Shown: positions 16,367-23,857 of the stretch, one piece after another | Numbering within the stretch: position 1 is the stretch's first letter | Layout: every line of letters starts with the position of its first letter | Assembly: GCF_048751585.1 (NCBI RefSeq) | Contig: NZ_JAZHOB010000004.1 | Coordinates: 326,522 to 390,521, forward strand | Length of the DNA: 64,000 nt | Direction of reading: 5' to 3' | Origin: G025836975 sp048751585 | Lineage (GTDB): Bacteria > Pseudomonadota > Gammaproteobacteria > Burkholderiales > Burkholderiaceae_B | Made by a program: the position numbers and the translations under genes | Notes under the pieces: generated by a model | The model's database searches: none | What the model was told of the DNA's origin: nothing | Seen by the model: the letters and a program-made list of their open reading frames with translations, nothing else

Positions 16367-16576
16367 CTACTCCGGCATATCCAACAACAGTTTAACCGTC
16401 TGGGACACTGTCAGTCCGTCAGTCCAAGCAGACGCCAACACTTCATTACCCTCCATTTCCTGTGCTTCTATGATGGCCTGAGCATCTGACCATGTCATGT
16501 CGCCCTGCTCGCACAGCGCGTCATAAACAGCGTTTTCCCAATCGGTCCGTGGTCCGGTTCGTTTTCCGGCTTCCAT
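16367..16576 (-). CDS. Hypothetical small acidic protein, 69 aa
   Basis: I do not recognise this 69-residue protein. It is acidic and helical (WENAVYDALCEQGDMTWSDA, AIIEAQEMEGNEVLASAW), with no membrane segment. The ATG at 16576 has GGGAG seven bases upstream; a TTG six codons earlier is less likely. Its stop codon abuts the stop codon of the SRAP gene on the other strand with no gap. It lies downstream of ssb in the same direction, after a strong hairpin, and could be expressed from the ssb transcript. Confidence 0.6.
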   Translation of the reverse strand: MEAGKRTGPRTDWENAVYDALCEQGDMTWSDAQAIIEAQEMEGNEVLASAWTDGLTVSQTVKLLLDMPE

Positions 16577-16600
16577 TCTGTTCTCCCGCGCCAATCAACA

Positions 16601-16617
16601 CCCCGGCGATGCCGGGG
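16601..16617 (-). terminator. Strong hairpin between ssb and the 69-aa gene
   Basis: CCCCGGC-GAT-GCCGGGG is a perfect 7-bp GC stem with a 3-nt loop, 9 bp after the ssb stop codon when read on the minus strand. There is no run of T after it on the minus strand, so it is more likely a partial terminator or RNA-stability hairpin than a full intrinsic terminator. Confidence 0.45.
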
Positions 16618-16625
16618 CAAATTTC

Positions 16626-17105
16626 TTAAATACACATCCAGGCGCGTCCTGCACCTGCAAGATTGAACGGAATATCATCGGCCGCTATAGCGCCTCCACC
16701 CGTGGACGCAAGGACAGTAGTGACCTTACGCGCTGCCGGTTTAGTTGACGACGCTTGGCCATCTGTACCACGACCTCCAAGCATCTGCATCTGCTCGGCT
16801 ACGATCTCGGTGCTATAACGGTCAGCGCCTGTTTCCTTATCCTGCCATTTTCTGGTCTTCAATCGCCCTTCTACATAGACCGCACTACCTTGGTGCAGGT
16901 ACTCGCCGGCAATTTCTGCCAAGCGGTTATAGAACACAATCCGATGCCATTCGGTTTCCTCTCGCTTTTCTCCGGTCGCCTTGTCTTTCCAGCTTGTCGA
17001 TGTGGCAACGGAGATTGTGCAAATCGCGGCGCCATCCGCACTGTAGCGGATCTCTGGATCGCGGCCCAAGTTGCCGATAATGAGGACTTTGTTGACTGAT
17101 GCCAT
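16626..17105 (-). CDS. ssb: Single-stranded DNA-binding protein
   Basis: SSB coats the single strand that enters a recipient during conjugation. The 159-residue protein has the OB fold (MASVNKVLIIGNLGRDPEIR, TSWKDKATGEKREETEWHRI, GSAVYVEGRLKTRKWQDK) and a variable Gly/Ala linker. Its C-terminus ends in GAGRAWMCI rather than the acidic DDDIPF tip; the interaction motif DDIPF occurs internally 14 residues before the end (AADDIPFNL), so the tip is extended. The start at 17105 has AGGAGCA upstream; an upstream in-frame ATG lacks one. It belongs with the leading-region genes and differs from a normal chromosomal SSB by its tail. Confidence 0.92.
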   Translation of the reverse strand: MASVNKVLIIGNLGRDPEIRYSADGAAICTISVATSTSWKDKATGEKREETEWHRIVFYNRLAEIAGEYLHQGSAVYVEGRLKTRKWQDKETGADRYSTEIVAEQMQMLGGRGTDGQASSTKPAARKVTTVLASTGGGAIAADDIPFNLAGAGRAWMCI

Positions 17106-17183
17106 TTTGTTGCTCCTGATAGCGGTTCGGCGTAATCTCGCCGACAAATTTCCCAAGCCGATAAAGCGGCCTGGGGCTTCGGT

Positions 17184-17984
17184 TTAGTTTCCGGTCGATC
17201 CGTCCAGAATCTGCATGACAGCTTTTGCCTGCCAAATGGCGGCGTTACTCAATTGCCGCACCCACGCGCTACGCGTTGGGCTCCACCGAAATCCGTGACG
17301 TTTTAATATTTCTCGGGTGGCCTTTTCCGGTTTCCCTTCGAACATGAACATCACGCGGTTCTCTTCCGCGTCTTCGGCGTATGCATACCCTGTCCCCTGC
17401 ACGCTGACCGGCTCACGCTCCTGGTTAGCCCGCAGTTGTTTGATCCGCTGCTGGATACGGCGAATATTCGCGTTATTGTTGGACAAGGCATAAGACGGGA
17501 AGCCCACACGTCCGGCATAGTCCGGCGTGATCAGCTTCTGTGCGCTGTCTTCCGAACATCCAAGTTCAAGCAAAGCATGGCGCTGGCCCTCTGGATCAGC
17601 CCCATGTTTACGGATTACCCGATTGATTTTCTTCATGTGCTCTTGATTCGCTGTCAATTGCTTCACCTGGCGCAGGAGTTTTGCTATTGCGTCCGGGTCG
17701 TCGCTGGATATGCCGCCATCACCTACTGAAGCCGCTTTTTTCGTGTAGTGATCGGCCTTTTTCTGCAGGTCGAAGGTTTTGCCAAAAGTGTTATGAATCC
17801 ACTGCCTATAGTTACGGTCGCGCCCTTCACTATGATGGCCAATCAAGACCGGCTGGCCGAAGGGAATCGCCTCACCCATCTGCCGCGCCCAGCCATAGGC
17901 GGCAGCGGCCTGCGTCTGGGCCTGTGCCGCCCTTGCCTCTAGATTGGCTTTGCGCTCTGCCTGCTTTTGTTCGTAATGGTTCAT
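17184..17984 (-). CDS. DUF3560-domain protein of a conjugative element
   Basis: The 266-residue protein has the DUF3560 pattern at its N-terminus: basic helices (YEQKQAERKANLEARAAQAQ), then GEAIPFGQPVLIGHHSEGRD with a conserved HHSE, and KKADHYTKKAASVG. A C-terminal segment (FMFEGKPEKATREILKRHGFRWSPTRSAWVR, given here only by its start and end) resembles DUF3560 tails. The molecular role is not known. Such proteins are common next to ssb and antirestriction genes in plasmids. The start ATG at 17984 follows AAGGAGCAG. A roughly 360-bp leader with conserved blocks precedes it, shared with radC at 19078. Confidence 0.85.
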   Translation of the reverse strand: MNHYEQKQAERKANLEARAAQAQTQAAAAYGWARQMGEAIPFGQPVLIGHHSEGRDRNYRQWIHNTFGKTFDLQKKADHYTKKAASVGDGGISSDDPDAIAKLLRQVKQLTANQEHMKKINRVIRKHGADPEGQRHALLELGCSEDSAQKLITPDYAGRVGFPSYALSNNNANIRRIQQRIKQLRANQEREPVSVQGTGYAYAEDAEENRVMFMFEGKPEKATREILKRHGFRWSPTRSAWVRQLSNAAIWQAKAVMQILDGSTGN

Positions 17985-18344
17985 GTTTCTGCTCCTTCAA
18001 AAATGCGCGGTGGCGCGGTAGTGATTGCTGACCAGGCCTGAAGATTCTTGAGCCCGTTTGTAGGTCTCTGTTGCCGGGTTGTGCGCTGTGTCCAACGCGT
18101 TGTGCCGCCGGTCCTGTGAGTTCCATCGCCCTTGCCGCGCTGGGTCATGCAGTGACTAGCGGAAAGAGGAAGCTTTGTAAAAGTCGCATTGCGGCTTTTA
18201 TGAATGCCTCTTGCAGCGCCGGAGCGAAGTGATACAGTCGGCGTTTTGGGGCGATGGAACGCTCAGGACCAGGCTTGCGATTCAACGTACGCAATCCCAC
18301 AACAGCCCGCGCGGCGAGCGCCTCAATCACCAAGATGGTGATCT
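17985..18344 (-). promoter_or_regulatory. Long leader of the DUF3560 gene (copy A of a duplicated leader)
   Basis: No gene is present. Two blocks are shared with the leader of radC: TACAGTCGGCGTTTTGGG at 18233-18250 and CCCGCGCGGCGAGCGCCTC at 18306-18324. They are followed by a hairpin ATCACC/GGTGAT at 18326-18342. The same blocks lie at 19335-19352, 19411-19429 and 19431-19445, with similar spacing (73 versus 76 bp). Weaker similarity extends towards both genes. The ribosome sites are also alike. A duplicated regulatory leader, possibly a promoter active on single-stranded DNA as in leading regions, is the simplest reading. Confidence 0.6.
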
Positions 18345-18401
18345 AACTTGATTAAATGCAGTTATGGCCTTGCTTTCTGCTTGCGCCGGCAAGCCGCTAT
18401 T

Positions 18402-18437
18402 GCCCGTCCTGGCGCACCAGGACGGGCTGCTTTTGTT
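18402..18437 (+). terminator. Rho-independent terminator on the plus strand with no plus-strand gene before it
   Basis: GCCCGTCCTGG (18402-18412), loop CGCA, CCAGGACGGGC (18417-18427) is a perfect 11-bp stem, followed by TGCTTTTGTT. The T-rich tail is on the plus strand. The nearest plus-strand gene ends at 16366, two kilobases away, so the terminator may end an unannotated RNA. On the minus strand it lies after radC but lacks a T tract. The remainder of 18345-18544 has no gene. Confidence 0.7.
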
Positions 18438-18544
18438 GAGAAGGAAGAAAACGGATAACTACTTGTGCGACAGCACAGGTCCAATCGGCGCGCCGCATAG
18501 CGCGGCGTCCACTAGGGCAGACGAGGATTCACCTCCCCCCAGAT

Positions 18545-19078
18545 TTACACCTGACCTCGTTCCGCTAACGAAGTCGTGTTCTGCCCAGTCACGATGATGT
18601 GATCCAACAAGCGAACATCCACAAGTGCTAAGGCATTCTTCAAATGCCGCGTCAGCGCCAGATCGGCTTCGCTGGGTTCGGGTATACCGCTGGGGTGGTT
18701 ATGCGACATGATGATTGCTGCCGCATCCAAGCGCAGCGCCGTTTTAACGATTTCACGCGGGTATACGCTGGCCTGCGTCAACGTGCCATGGCTCATTTCC
18801 ATGTAACGGATCACCTTAAACTGGCTGTTCAGGTACAGCACAGCGGCAACTTCATGACCCATGCCCGACAATTTGGCCTGAAAATACCGTTTGACGGCGT
18901 TCGGGTTCCCCATGTCGGCCCGATCACCGATCAAGCTTTCGGCTGCGATCCGCGCGGCGGCCAGTACGTGCGAATCGGTCGCAGCATGATATCGGCCTGA
19001 CGGGCTACGCACATACAGCGTCTGCCCTGCGTTCATGTTGTCATAGCCCAAAGCTGCATTATGGTTAACATGTTCCAT
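18545..19078 (-). CDS. radC: RadC-family JAMM/MPN+ protein
   Basis: The 177-residue protein is the JAB/MPN domain of plasmid RadC proteins without the N-terminal HhH region of long chromosomal RadC. The metalloprotease motif is complete: HNHPSGIPEPSEAD near residues 127-141 with an upstream Glu in GHEVAAVLYL. The true molecular function is debated; it was once linked to DNA repair, and short versions are frequent next to antirestriction genes in mobile elements. It starts at 19078 after TGAAGGAACAGG, nearly the same ribosome site as the DUF3560 gene. The long leader upstream is a copy of that gene's leader. Confidence 0.9.
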   Translation of the reverse strand: MEHVNHNAALGYDNMNAGQTLYVRSPSGRYHAATDSHVLAAARIAAESLIGDRADMGNPNAVKRYFQAKLSGMGHEVAAVLYLNSQFKVIRYMEMSHGTLTQASVYPREIVKTALRLDAAAIIMSHNHPSGIPEPSEADLALTRHLKNALALVDVRLLDHIIVTGQNTTSLAERGQV

Positions 19079-19445
19079 TTTCCTGTTCCTTCAAAAGCCG
19101 GTTGATTTTCCTGCTGACCGGAGTCGAAGATTCCGAGCCTGGTCGTAGGTTTTCGGCGTTCGCAGTAATACGGTTCCTGCGGGGTTGCCGCCGTTGCCGT
19201 GAGTTCGTCGCCTTGCCGTGCTGAACTGCTGGCCGGGGCTGATGACGGGAACGTGGAATATATGGAGGGGACCCGCTCGGCGGGGAGGAAGCCGTTTATG
19301 CCGCGAAAGCCAGGGCAGCGGCAACGGATGGCGGTACAGTCGGCGTTTTGGGCGGCGCGCTCATGGCAACGGGAACAGACGGCCCGATATGCACTGATTG
19401 CGAATGCTGGCCCGCGCGGCGAGCGCCTCCATCGCCAACGGCGAT
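19079..19445 (-). promoter_or_regulatory. Long leader of radC (copy B of a duplicated leader)
   Basis: No gene is present. The block TACAGTCGGCGTTTTGGG recurs at 19335-19352 and CCCGCGCGGCGAGCGCCTC at 19411-19429, as in copy A. The hairpin next to it is ATCGCC/GGCGAT at 19431-19445, where copy A has ATCACC/GGTGAT: one base pair is changed on both sides (A-T to G-C), so pairing is kept. That is evidence for selection on structure. The stretch 19446-19679 beyond the leader holds nothing I can identify. Confidence 0.6.
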
Positions 19446-19679
19446 CTAATTGAGCCCGCGGGGCGGATTCACCACCACCCAGAATTAGCTGCTCCAGTGC
19501 AGCAGCATGCCCGCGACGGAACCAGCAAGGTGAGTGGCGACGGGTGATGCCATGTGACAACGCAAAAGCGCAACGGGGCATAGAAACAGTAAATCTGCAC
19601 CGCTCACGCGCGTATCTGCAGCAGCCCTGGCGAACAGCATTCCTCGGACATTTCCATCATGACAAAATTAACAAATCGA

Positions 19680-20066
19680 TCACGCCTCGGACTCCCGAAT
19701 TACTGTTTCGCCGGAAGATTCACGCCTACAACGGCACAATGCAGCGATGACGAGGAACGCGCCAGCCAGCAGCAGCATCGGCGCATCTCCGAAGCGCGTA
19801 TACGGCGTCAAGCCGGCCATACCTTGTACGGTGACCGGTAGCACCCCCGCTTGGTGCGGCGGCACTTCGGCCATCACCCGGCCATGGGGATCAATCGAGG
19901 CAGTAATACCGGTATTGGTGGAGGTCACCATGGGGCGAGCCGTCTCGATGCTGCGCAGTCGGCCAATTTGTAGATGCTGGCGGAGCGCCCATGTATCCCC
20001 GAACCAGCCGAGATTGCTCAAGTTGACCAGAATACTCGCCCCTGGGTCGCCGCCAGAGCAAGCCAA
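19680..20066 (-). pseudogene. lnt: C-terminal fragment of apolipoprotein N-acyltransferase (Lnt)
   Basis: The 128 residues match the end of Lnt, which adds the third acyl chain to lipoproteins: ILVNLSNLGWFGDTWALRQH, ETARPMVTSTNTGITASIDP, GRVMAEVPPHQAG, and a final membrane helix (MLLLAGAFLVIAALC). The N-terminal membrane part and the catalytic Glu/Lys region are missing, since Lnt is normally about 500 residues. The break lies close to 20060. A lnt copy of this kind accompanies Pb/Cd resistance operons in some betaproteobacteria, which fits the CadR and metal-domain remnants 1 kb away. It cannot be functional. Confidence 0.8.
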
Positions 20067-20119
20067 GTGAATCCGTTACGTACAATAAACGGATTGCTTT
20101 CAACCGTCGAGGAAATACT

Positions 20120-20710
20120 ATGTGGGACGAACGCTATGCCAGTGATACGTTTGCGTATGGGACAGAACCAAATGATTTTCTGATGGAGCATGCAGGCATG
20201 CTTTCTGGTCCGGTGCTAAGCCTGGCGGAAGGCGAGGGGCGAAACGCAGTTTATTTAGCGTCGCTGGGCCTTCAGGTCTTGGGTGTCGATGGCTCGGCTG
20301 TAGGACTAGCGAAGGCACAGAAGCTTGCAGCGTTGAAAGGGGTATCAATTCGAACGGCAACGGTCGACCTCGCCACTTATACGCCGCCAGCTGATTCCTT
20401 CGGTGCTGTCGTGTCTATTTCAGCTCATTTGCCCAGCCATGTCCGCAAAAGATTGCATCGGCTGGTCGCGCAGTCAATAAAGCTCGGCGGGGTGATAGTA
20501 CTGGAGGGTTACAGCCAGGCACAGATCAACCGGAACACAGGTGGCCCGAAAGATGCCGACATGCTGCTGGCTCAGTCGGATATCGAACAGGAATTCCCGG
20601 ATTTCGAAGTGCTCTTGTCCCGCGAAATAGAGCGAGAAGTCATTGAAGGCAAATTTCATACGGGCTTAGCCAGCGTCGTACAATTTATCGGGAAAAGAAA
20701 AGCAAAATGA
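20120..20710 (+). CDS. Class I SAM-dependent methyltransferase (TehB/thiopurine-methyltransferase-like)
   Basis: The 196-residue soluble protein starts MWDERYASDTFAYGTEPNDF, typical of small TehB-like methyltransferases. The SAM-binding motif I is VLSLAEGEGRNAVYLASLG, with an acidic motif at GVDGS. The chosen ATG at 20120 has GAGGAAA upstream. It is intact while its neighbours on both sides are fragments, so it may be retained for a function. The substrate is not predictable: tellurite, thiol or metal-detoxification roles are known for relatives. Its promoter probably lies in the 50 bp after the lnt fragment. Confidence 0.8.
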   Translation: MWDERYASDTFAYGTEPNDFLMEHAGMLSGPVLSLAEGEGRNAVYLASLGLQVLGVDGSAVGLAKAQKLAALKGVSIRTATVDLATYTPPADSFGAVVSISAHLPSHVRKRLHRLVAQSIKLGGVIVLEGYSQAQINRNTGGPKDADMLLAQSDIEQEFPDFEVLLSREIEREVIEGKFHTGLASVVQFIGKRKAK

Positions 20711-21007
20711 TATGCCTTCAGACGATTGCAGTCGTTTCAGGACATCATATACACCCGCATGGTTGACTTAACATATACAGAGGTGCGGCCTGGCGGGCTG
20801 TTTGACTAACCCAACTACTTAACTTGGGTGTCTGTCCTTGACGCTGCAAATCCTCACATACAAATATCAAAACCCAAAAACCGGATTTTCAAGCGTTTAA
20901 ATAAGACGTGAATTTTCAAATAGGACCACGATCCATTTTTGACAACGGTTCGTCAACGTCAAATAACTTTCCATTCAAAGAGCCCCTACGCCGTGCAACC
21001 GATGCTT
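20711..21007. other. Gene-free spacer, about 300 bp
   Basis: I see no gene, RNA or repeat of note. The stretch is more AT-rich than its surroundings (20860-20960). It separates the methyltransferase gene from the broken metal regulator and probably contains junctions between pieces of different origin. Confidence 0.3.
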
Positions 21008-21378
21008 TTAACTATGGCAAGAATTATCAGCAAGGGCGAGCAATATCCCGCACTCAGCCGTCGGTGCCGTGCTCGCGCATTTTTGGCGCAAAGCCAATAG
21101 ATGCTGCTTTAATTGCATTAATTCTTCGACGCGTGTTTCTACTGTATGGATATGCTCGTCCAATAAAGCATTCACATCGCCGCACTCTTCATTGGGCGTA
21201 TCCCGGTGCTGAAGCAAAGTTCGCACTTCGTCCAACGCCATATCGAGCGTGCGGCAATGCCGGATAAATCGTATGCGTTCAATGTGCGCCTCGCCATACA
21301 AACGATAATTGCCATCGCTACGAGCAGTCTCCGGCAGCAGCCCCTCCTTTTCGTAATACCGAATGGTTTCCACCGCAA
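21008..21378 (-). pseudogene. cadR: CadR/PbrR-type MerR regulator lacking its N-terminus
   Basis: The reading frame matches a MerR-family metal regulator from VETIRYYEKEGLLPETAR onward: RSDGNYRLYGEAHIERIRFI, the dimerisation helix with the metal Cys in NEECGDVNALLDEHI, and the C-terminal KCASTAPTAECGILL block with two further Cys, as in Cd(II)/Pb(II) sensors. The first dozen residues (the first helix of the DNA-binding domain) are missing; upstream of about 21378 the sequence changes to an unrelated fragment on the other strand. A longer in-frame start at 21442 exists but runs through that foreign sequence. Without a full helix-turn-helix it is unlikely to bind its operator. Confidence 0.75.
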
Positions 21379-21379
21379 A

Positions 21380-21510
21380 GCCATCCACTCGGTCGATCCG
21401 AACGCGCAACTCATCACCGAGCCGCCCACGCGCAGCGTGCAAGTCACCTCATCCGCGACAAGCGTACAGCTCGAAGCCGCCTTGCGCCAGGCAGGCAAGA
21501 AGGCGTGGGT
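21380..21510 (+). pseudogene. C-terminal half of a heavy-metal-associated (HMA) domain
   Basis: The plus-strand reading KAIHSVDPNAQLITEPP, TRSVQVTSSATSVQLEAALR, QAGKKAW matches the last two-thirds of a CopZ-like HMA metal chaperone or of the N-terminal domain of a metal ATPase. The CxxC metal-binding loop, which should precede it, is absent. It begins at the same point (about 21379) where the CadR fragment ends, so the junction fused two metal-resistance genes head to head. Identification is by residue pattern only. Confidence 0.55.
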
Positions 21511-21956
21511 CGCCTTAAGGTGTTCTAATCAGTGTGATTCTAGGGCGCGAACTTTAAATTGGGAATCGGCGCCATGCGGTGTGATTACTATCGTAGGTCT
21601 TCGCTACGAGAATCGTAGCGGCGGCGCAATTAACAGCCCAACCGGGTGACCCGCCAATCACCTAGGCCGTGCCGGTCAAGCTCAGCCCATAGTCCAATGG
21701 TAACACCACCGCCTGCGCCTGACGGAACTGCTCTACCGTCTAGGCTGAAGCATTGGCCTGAGGCGCCTTAATCAAAACCTCGGCATCTCCACTGGCGGCA
21801 CGTGGCATGGCTTTCTCCGTCTGTGTCAATGGATCTACTATTGCATTAATAGATTCAGAAACGGAATAAGTGCCATTGGGATTAGGGCGAAGCCTGTAAT
21901 CCGACAAACTACCGACCAGAACACCAAAAACGATGCCCCGCCAAGCGGTCAACCAA
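21511..21956. other. Degenerate spacer with one short unassigned frame
   Basis: No recognised gene. A minus-strand frame at 21740-21952 could encode 70 residues (a hydrophobic start RGIVFGVLVGSL, then polar) but has no good ribosome site and no family resemblance I can name; an in-frame continuation after its stop suggests a decayed gene. Treat as remnant DNA between the metal module and the catabolic cluster. Confidence 0.3.
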
Positions 21957-22703
21957 TCATATTGTGCTCAATTCCTTTTTTATAAGTTCGACAATGGAAC
22001 GCTGCCGCTTCAAGGGCATTCTATCTATCACACTGGTCACGCTGATGGCGAATATAGGGTGGCGGGACCGATCCAGTATTGGCACCCCTACCCCTAGTAC
22101 TCCCGGCACGACGGCATTGCCTACTGCTGACCAGCCGCGTTCCAGTGTGGACTTGATCAATCGCTCCATTTGCTCGCAAGTCATGCCGCCGAACTTGGAC
22201 AGGATGGCTCTATTGGCACCTAAAATCTGTTGAATATCTTCGTTGGGTAAACTGGCCAACAAGGCAAGACCGGCAGCGCCAACCCCCAATGGTTGCCTGT
22301 GCCCAAGAGTCACCGACAGAACCTGCACCGGATAAGACCCTAGTTCCCGGTGTACGCACAATGAATCATCATGTTCGCGGCGCACCAAAAAGCTTGAATC
22401 ACCTGTCTGTGCGCTGATGCGCGCCAGCACCGGTTTTAGTCGCTCGACGCTGTATGTAATAGCTAGCTCGCCCTTAAAGTGCGCATAGTTAAAAATAAAC
22501 ACCCGATCACTCGTTGGCGGCTGTACGTAACACTGATCAACCAGCACGTCGAGAAACCGATAAACCGTTGTGCGCTGTATGCCCGTTAATGCCGCAATAT
22601 CGGTAATTTTCAAGCCTTCGTCACCCGCAGCCCGCAGCACTTCAATGATCTGTAGTCCACGTCTGAGTGTTTTAGGTCCCGATCTATCTGTAAAATCTTT
22701 CAT
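21957..22703 (-). CDS. IclR-family transcriptional regulator of catabolic group 1
   Basis: IclR regulators bind aromatic or carboxylic effectors and control neighbouring catabolic operons. The 248-residue protein has the N-terminal winged helix (LRRGLQIIEVLRAAGDEGLK, ITDIAALTGIQRTTVYRFLD) and the C-terminal GAF-like effector domain (LGSYPVQVLSVTLGHRQPLG, GVGVPILDRSRHPIFAISVT). It is divergent from the Bug receptor gene; the 112-bp space between them contains a perfect 14-bp palindrome. It therefore most likely regulates genes 22816-27748 and itself. The effector is unknown. Confidence 0.9.
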   Translation of the reverse strand: MKDFTDRSGPKTLRRGLQIIEVLRAAGDEGLKITDIAALTGIQRTTVYRFLDVLVDQCYVQPPTSDRVFIFNYAHFKGELAITYSVERLKPVLARISAQTGDSSFLVRREHDDSLCVHRELGSYPVQVLSVTLGHRQPLGVGAAGLALLASLPNEDIQQILGANRAILSKFGGMTCEQMERLIKSTLERGWSAVGNAVVPGVLGVGVPILDRSRHPIFAISVTSVIDRMPLKRQRSIVELIKKELSTI

Positions 22704-22726
22704 AATTTAATTTGTCCAAAAAATAG

Positions 22727-22740
22727 ACAATGTACATTGT
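22727..22740. promoter_or_regulatory. Perfect 14-bp palindrome, likely IclR operator
   Basis: ACAATGTACATTGT is self-complementary over 14 bp. It is 24 bp upstream of the IclR start and 76 bp before the Bug gene. IclR proteins bind palindromes of 12-15 bp near divergent promoters, so this is the best operator candidate. Confidence 0.65.
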
Positions 22741-22815
22741 GTGTTATTGGCTTTCTATATACTATCAAGCTGAAGGACATCATCAATGTTCAAATTATAG
22801 ACACACGGAGACTAC

Positions 22816-23817
22816 ATGAGACTCAAACTGCAAAAATTAATTCTGAAAGCAAGCCTATTTGGCGCCTTCATACCCGCATTATTGTCAAACAGTGCGGTGG
22901 CCACAACCCATGACAACTACCCTAACCGGCCCATCAGCATGGTGGTCGGTTATGCCCCGGGCGGCGCAACAGACATGCTGGCCCGTCTTATTGCAAAGGC
23001 TTTGACAGATGAGCTGGAGCAGCCAGTCATCGTTGAAAATAAGGCTGGGGCCAACAGCAATATCGCCGCAGAGCATGTCGTTCGCTCTAAGAAAGACGGG
23101 TATACCATCTTTGTAGGCATAATCGGGAACACGATCAATCAAGCCTTATACAGCAACCCGCATCGCGATTTCATAAAAGATTTCGCACCCATTGGCATGA
23201 TGGCTTCTATTTCTAATGTCCTCGTTGTTAATCCCAAGCTGCCAGTTAATTCTGTACAAGACTATATCGATTACGCAAAGAGGAACCCTGGTCAATTAAC
23301 GTGCGCATCATCAGGCATAGGCTCATCTATTCATATGTCATGCGAACTGTTCATGATTCAAACAGGAACCAATCTCCTGCATGTCCCTTACCGCGGTAGC
23401 GGGCCCGCAGTCACCGACCTATTGGGTGGGCAGGTTGATTCCATGTTCGATAACGTACCTTCATCTCTGCCACACATACAAGCTGGCAACTTACGTCCAA
23501 TAGCCACCACGACAAAAGCTCGTGTCAGCACTTTACCCAATACTCCTACATTTACAGAAGAGGGTGTAAAAGGATTCGTAGTCGAAGGATGGTTCGGTCT
23601 ATACGCTCCAGCAGGAACACCGGGGCCCATTATCAGCAAGCTAAATCATGCTTTAAATAAAGCACTGGTAAAGGCCGACATTATCTCGACTTACGACAAG
23701 AACAACTTCACTGTTCCCGAACAGCCCAATTCTCCTGACAGCTTCAAACAATACACACAATCGGAAATCGATAAATGGGCTGAAGTCGTCAAAAAGGCAA
23801 ATCTCGCAGCCAACTAA
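22816..23817 (+). CDS. Tripartite tricarboxylate (Bug-type) periplasmic solute receptor
   Basis: Bug receptors bind carboxylates in the periplasm. The 333-residue protein has a signal peptide (LILKASLFGAFIPALLSNSAVA), then the family start NYPNRPISMVVGYAPGGATD, VENKAGANSNIAAEHVVRS, VPYRGSGPAVTDLLGGQVD and a C-terminal EIDKWAEVVKKANL block. No tctA or tctB permease gene is nearby, a usual state for Bug genes in Bordetella-like bacteria. It heads catabolic group 1, so it probably presents the substrate or reports it. The ligand cannot be told from sequence. Confidence 0.92.
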   Translation: MRLKLQKLILKASLFGAFIPALLSNSAVATTHDNYPNRPISMVVGYAPGGATDMLARLIAKALTDELEQPVIVENKAGANSNIAAEHVVRSKKDGYTIFVGIIGNTINQALYSNPHRDFIKDFAPIGMMASISNVLVVNPKLPVNSVQDYIDYAKRNPGQLTCASSGIGSSIHMSCELFMIQTGTNLLHVPYRGSGPAVTDLLGGQVDSMFDNVPSSLPHIQAGNLRPIATTTKARVSTLPNTPTFTEEGVKGFVVEGWFGLYAPAGTPGPIISKLNHALNKALVKADIISTYDKNNFTVPEQPNSPDSFKQYTQSEIDKWAEVVKKANLAAN

Positions 23818-23857
23818 TTCAACTTAGATCTTAACCCTTTAAAGGCGCCCTGGCATT

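Noticed and set aside
19091..19581. Overlapping frames in the radC leader and beyond
   Set aside because: They cross the conserved leader blocks in several frames and show no protein-like pattern.
20749..20860. Small RNA or riboswitch after the SAM methyltransferase
   Set aside because: No convincing stem or terminator could be drawn from the sequence by eye.
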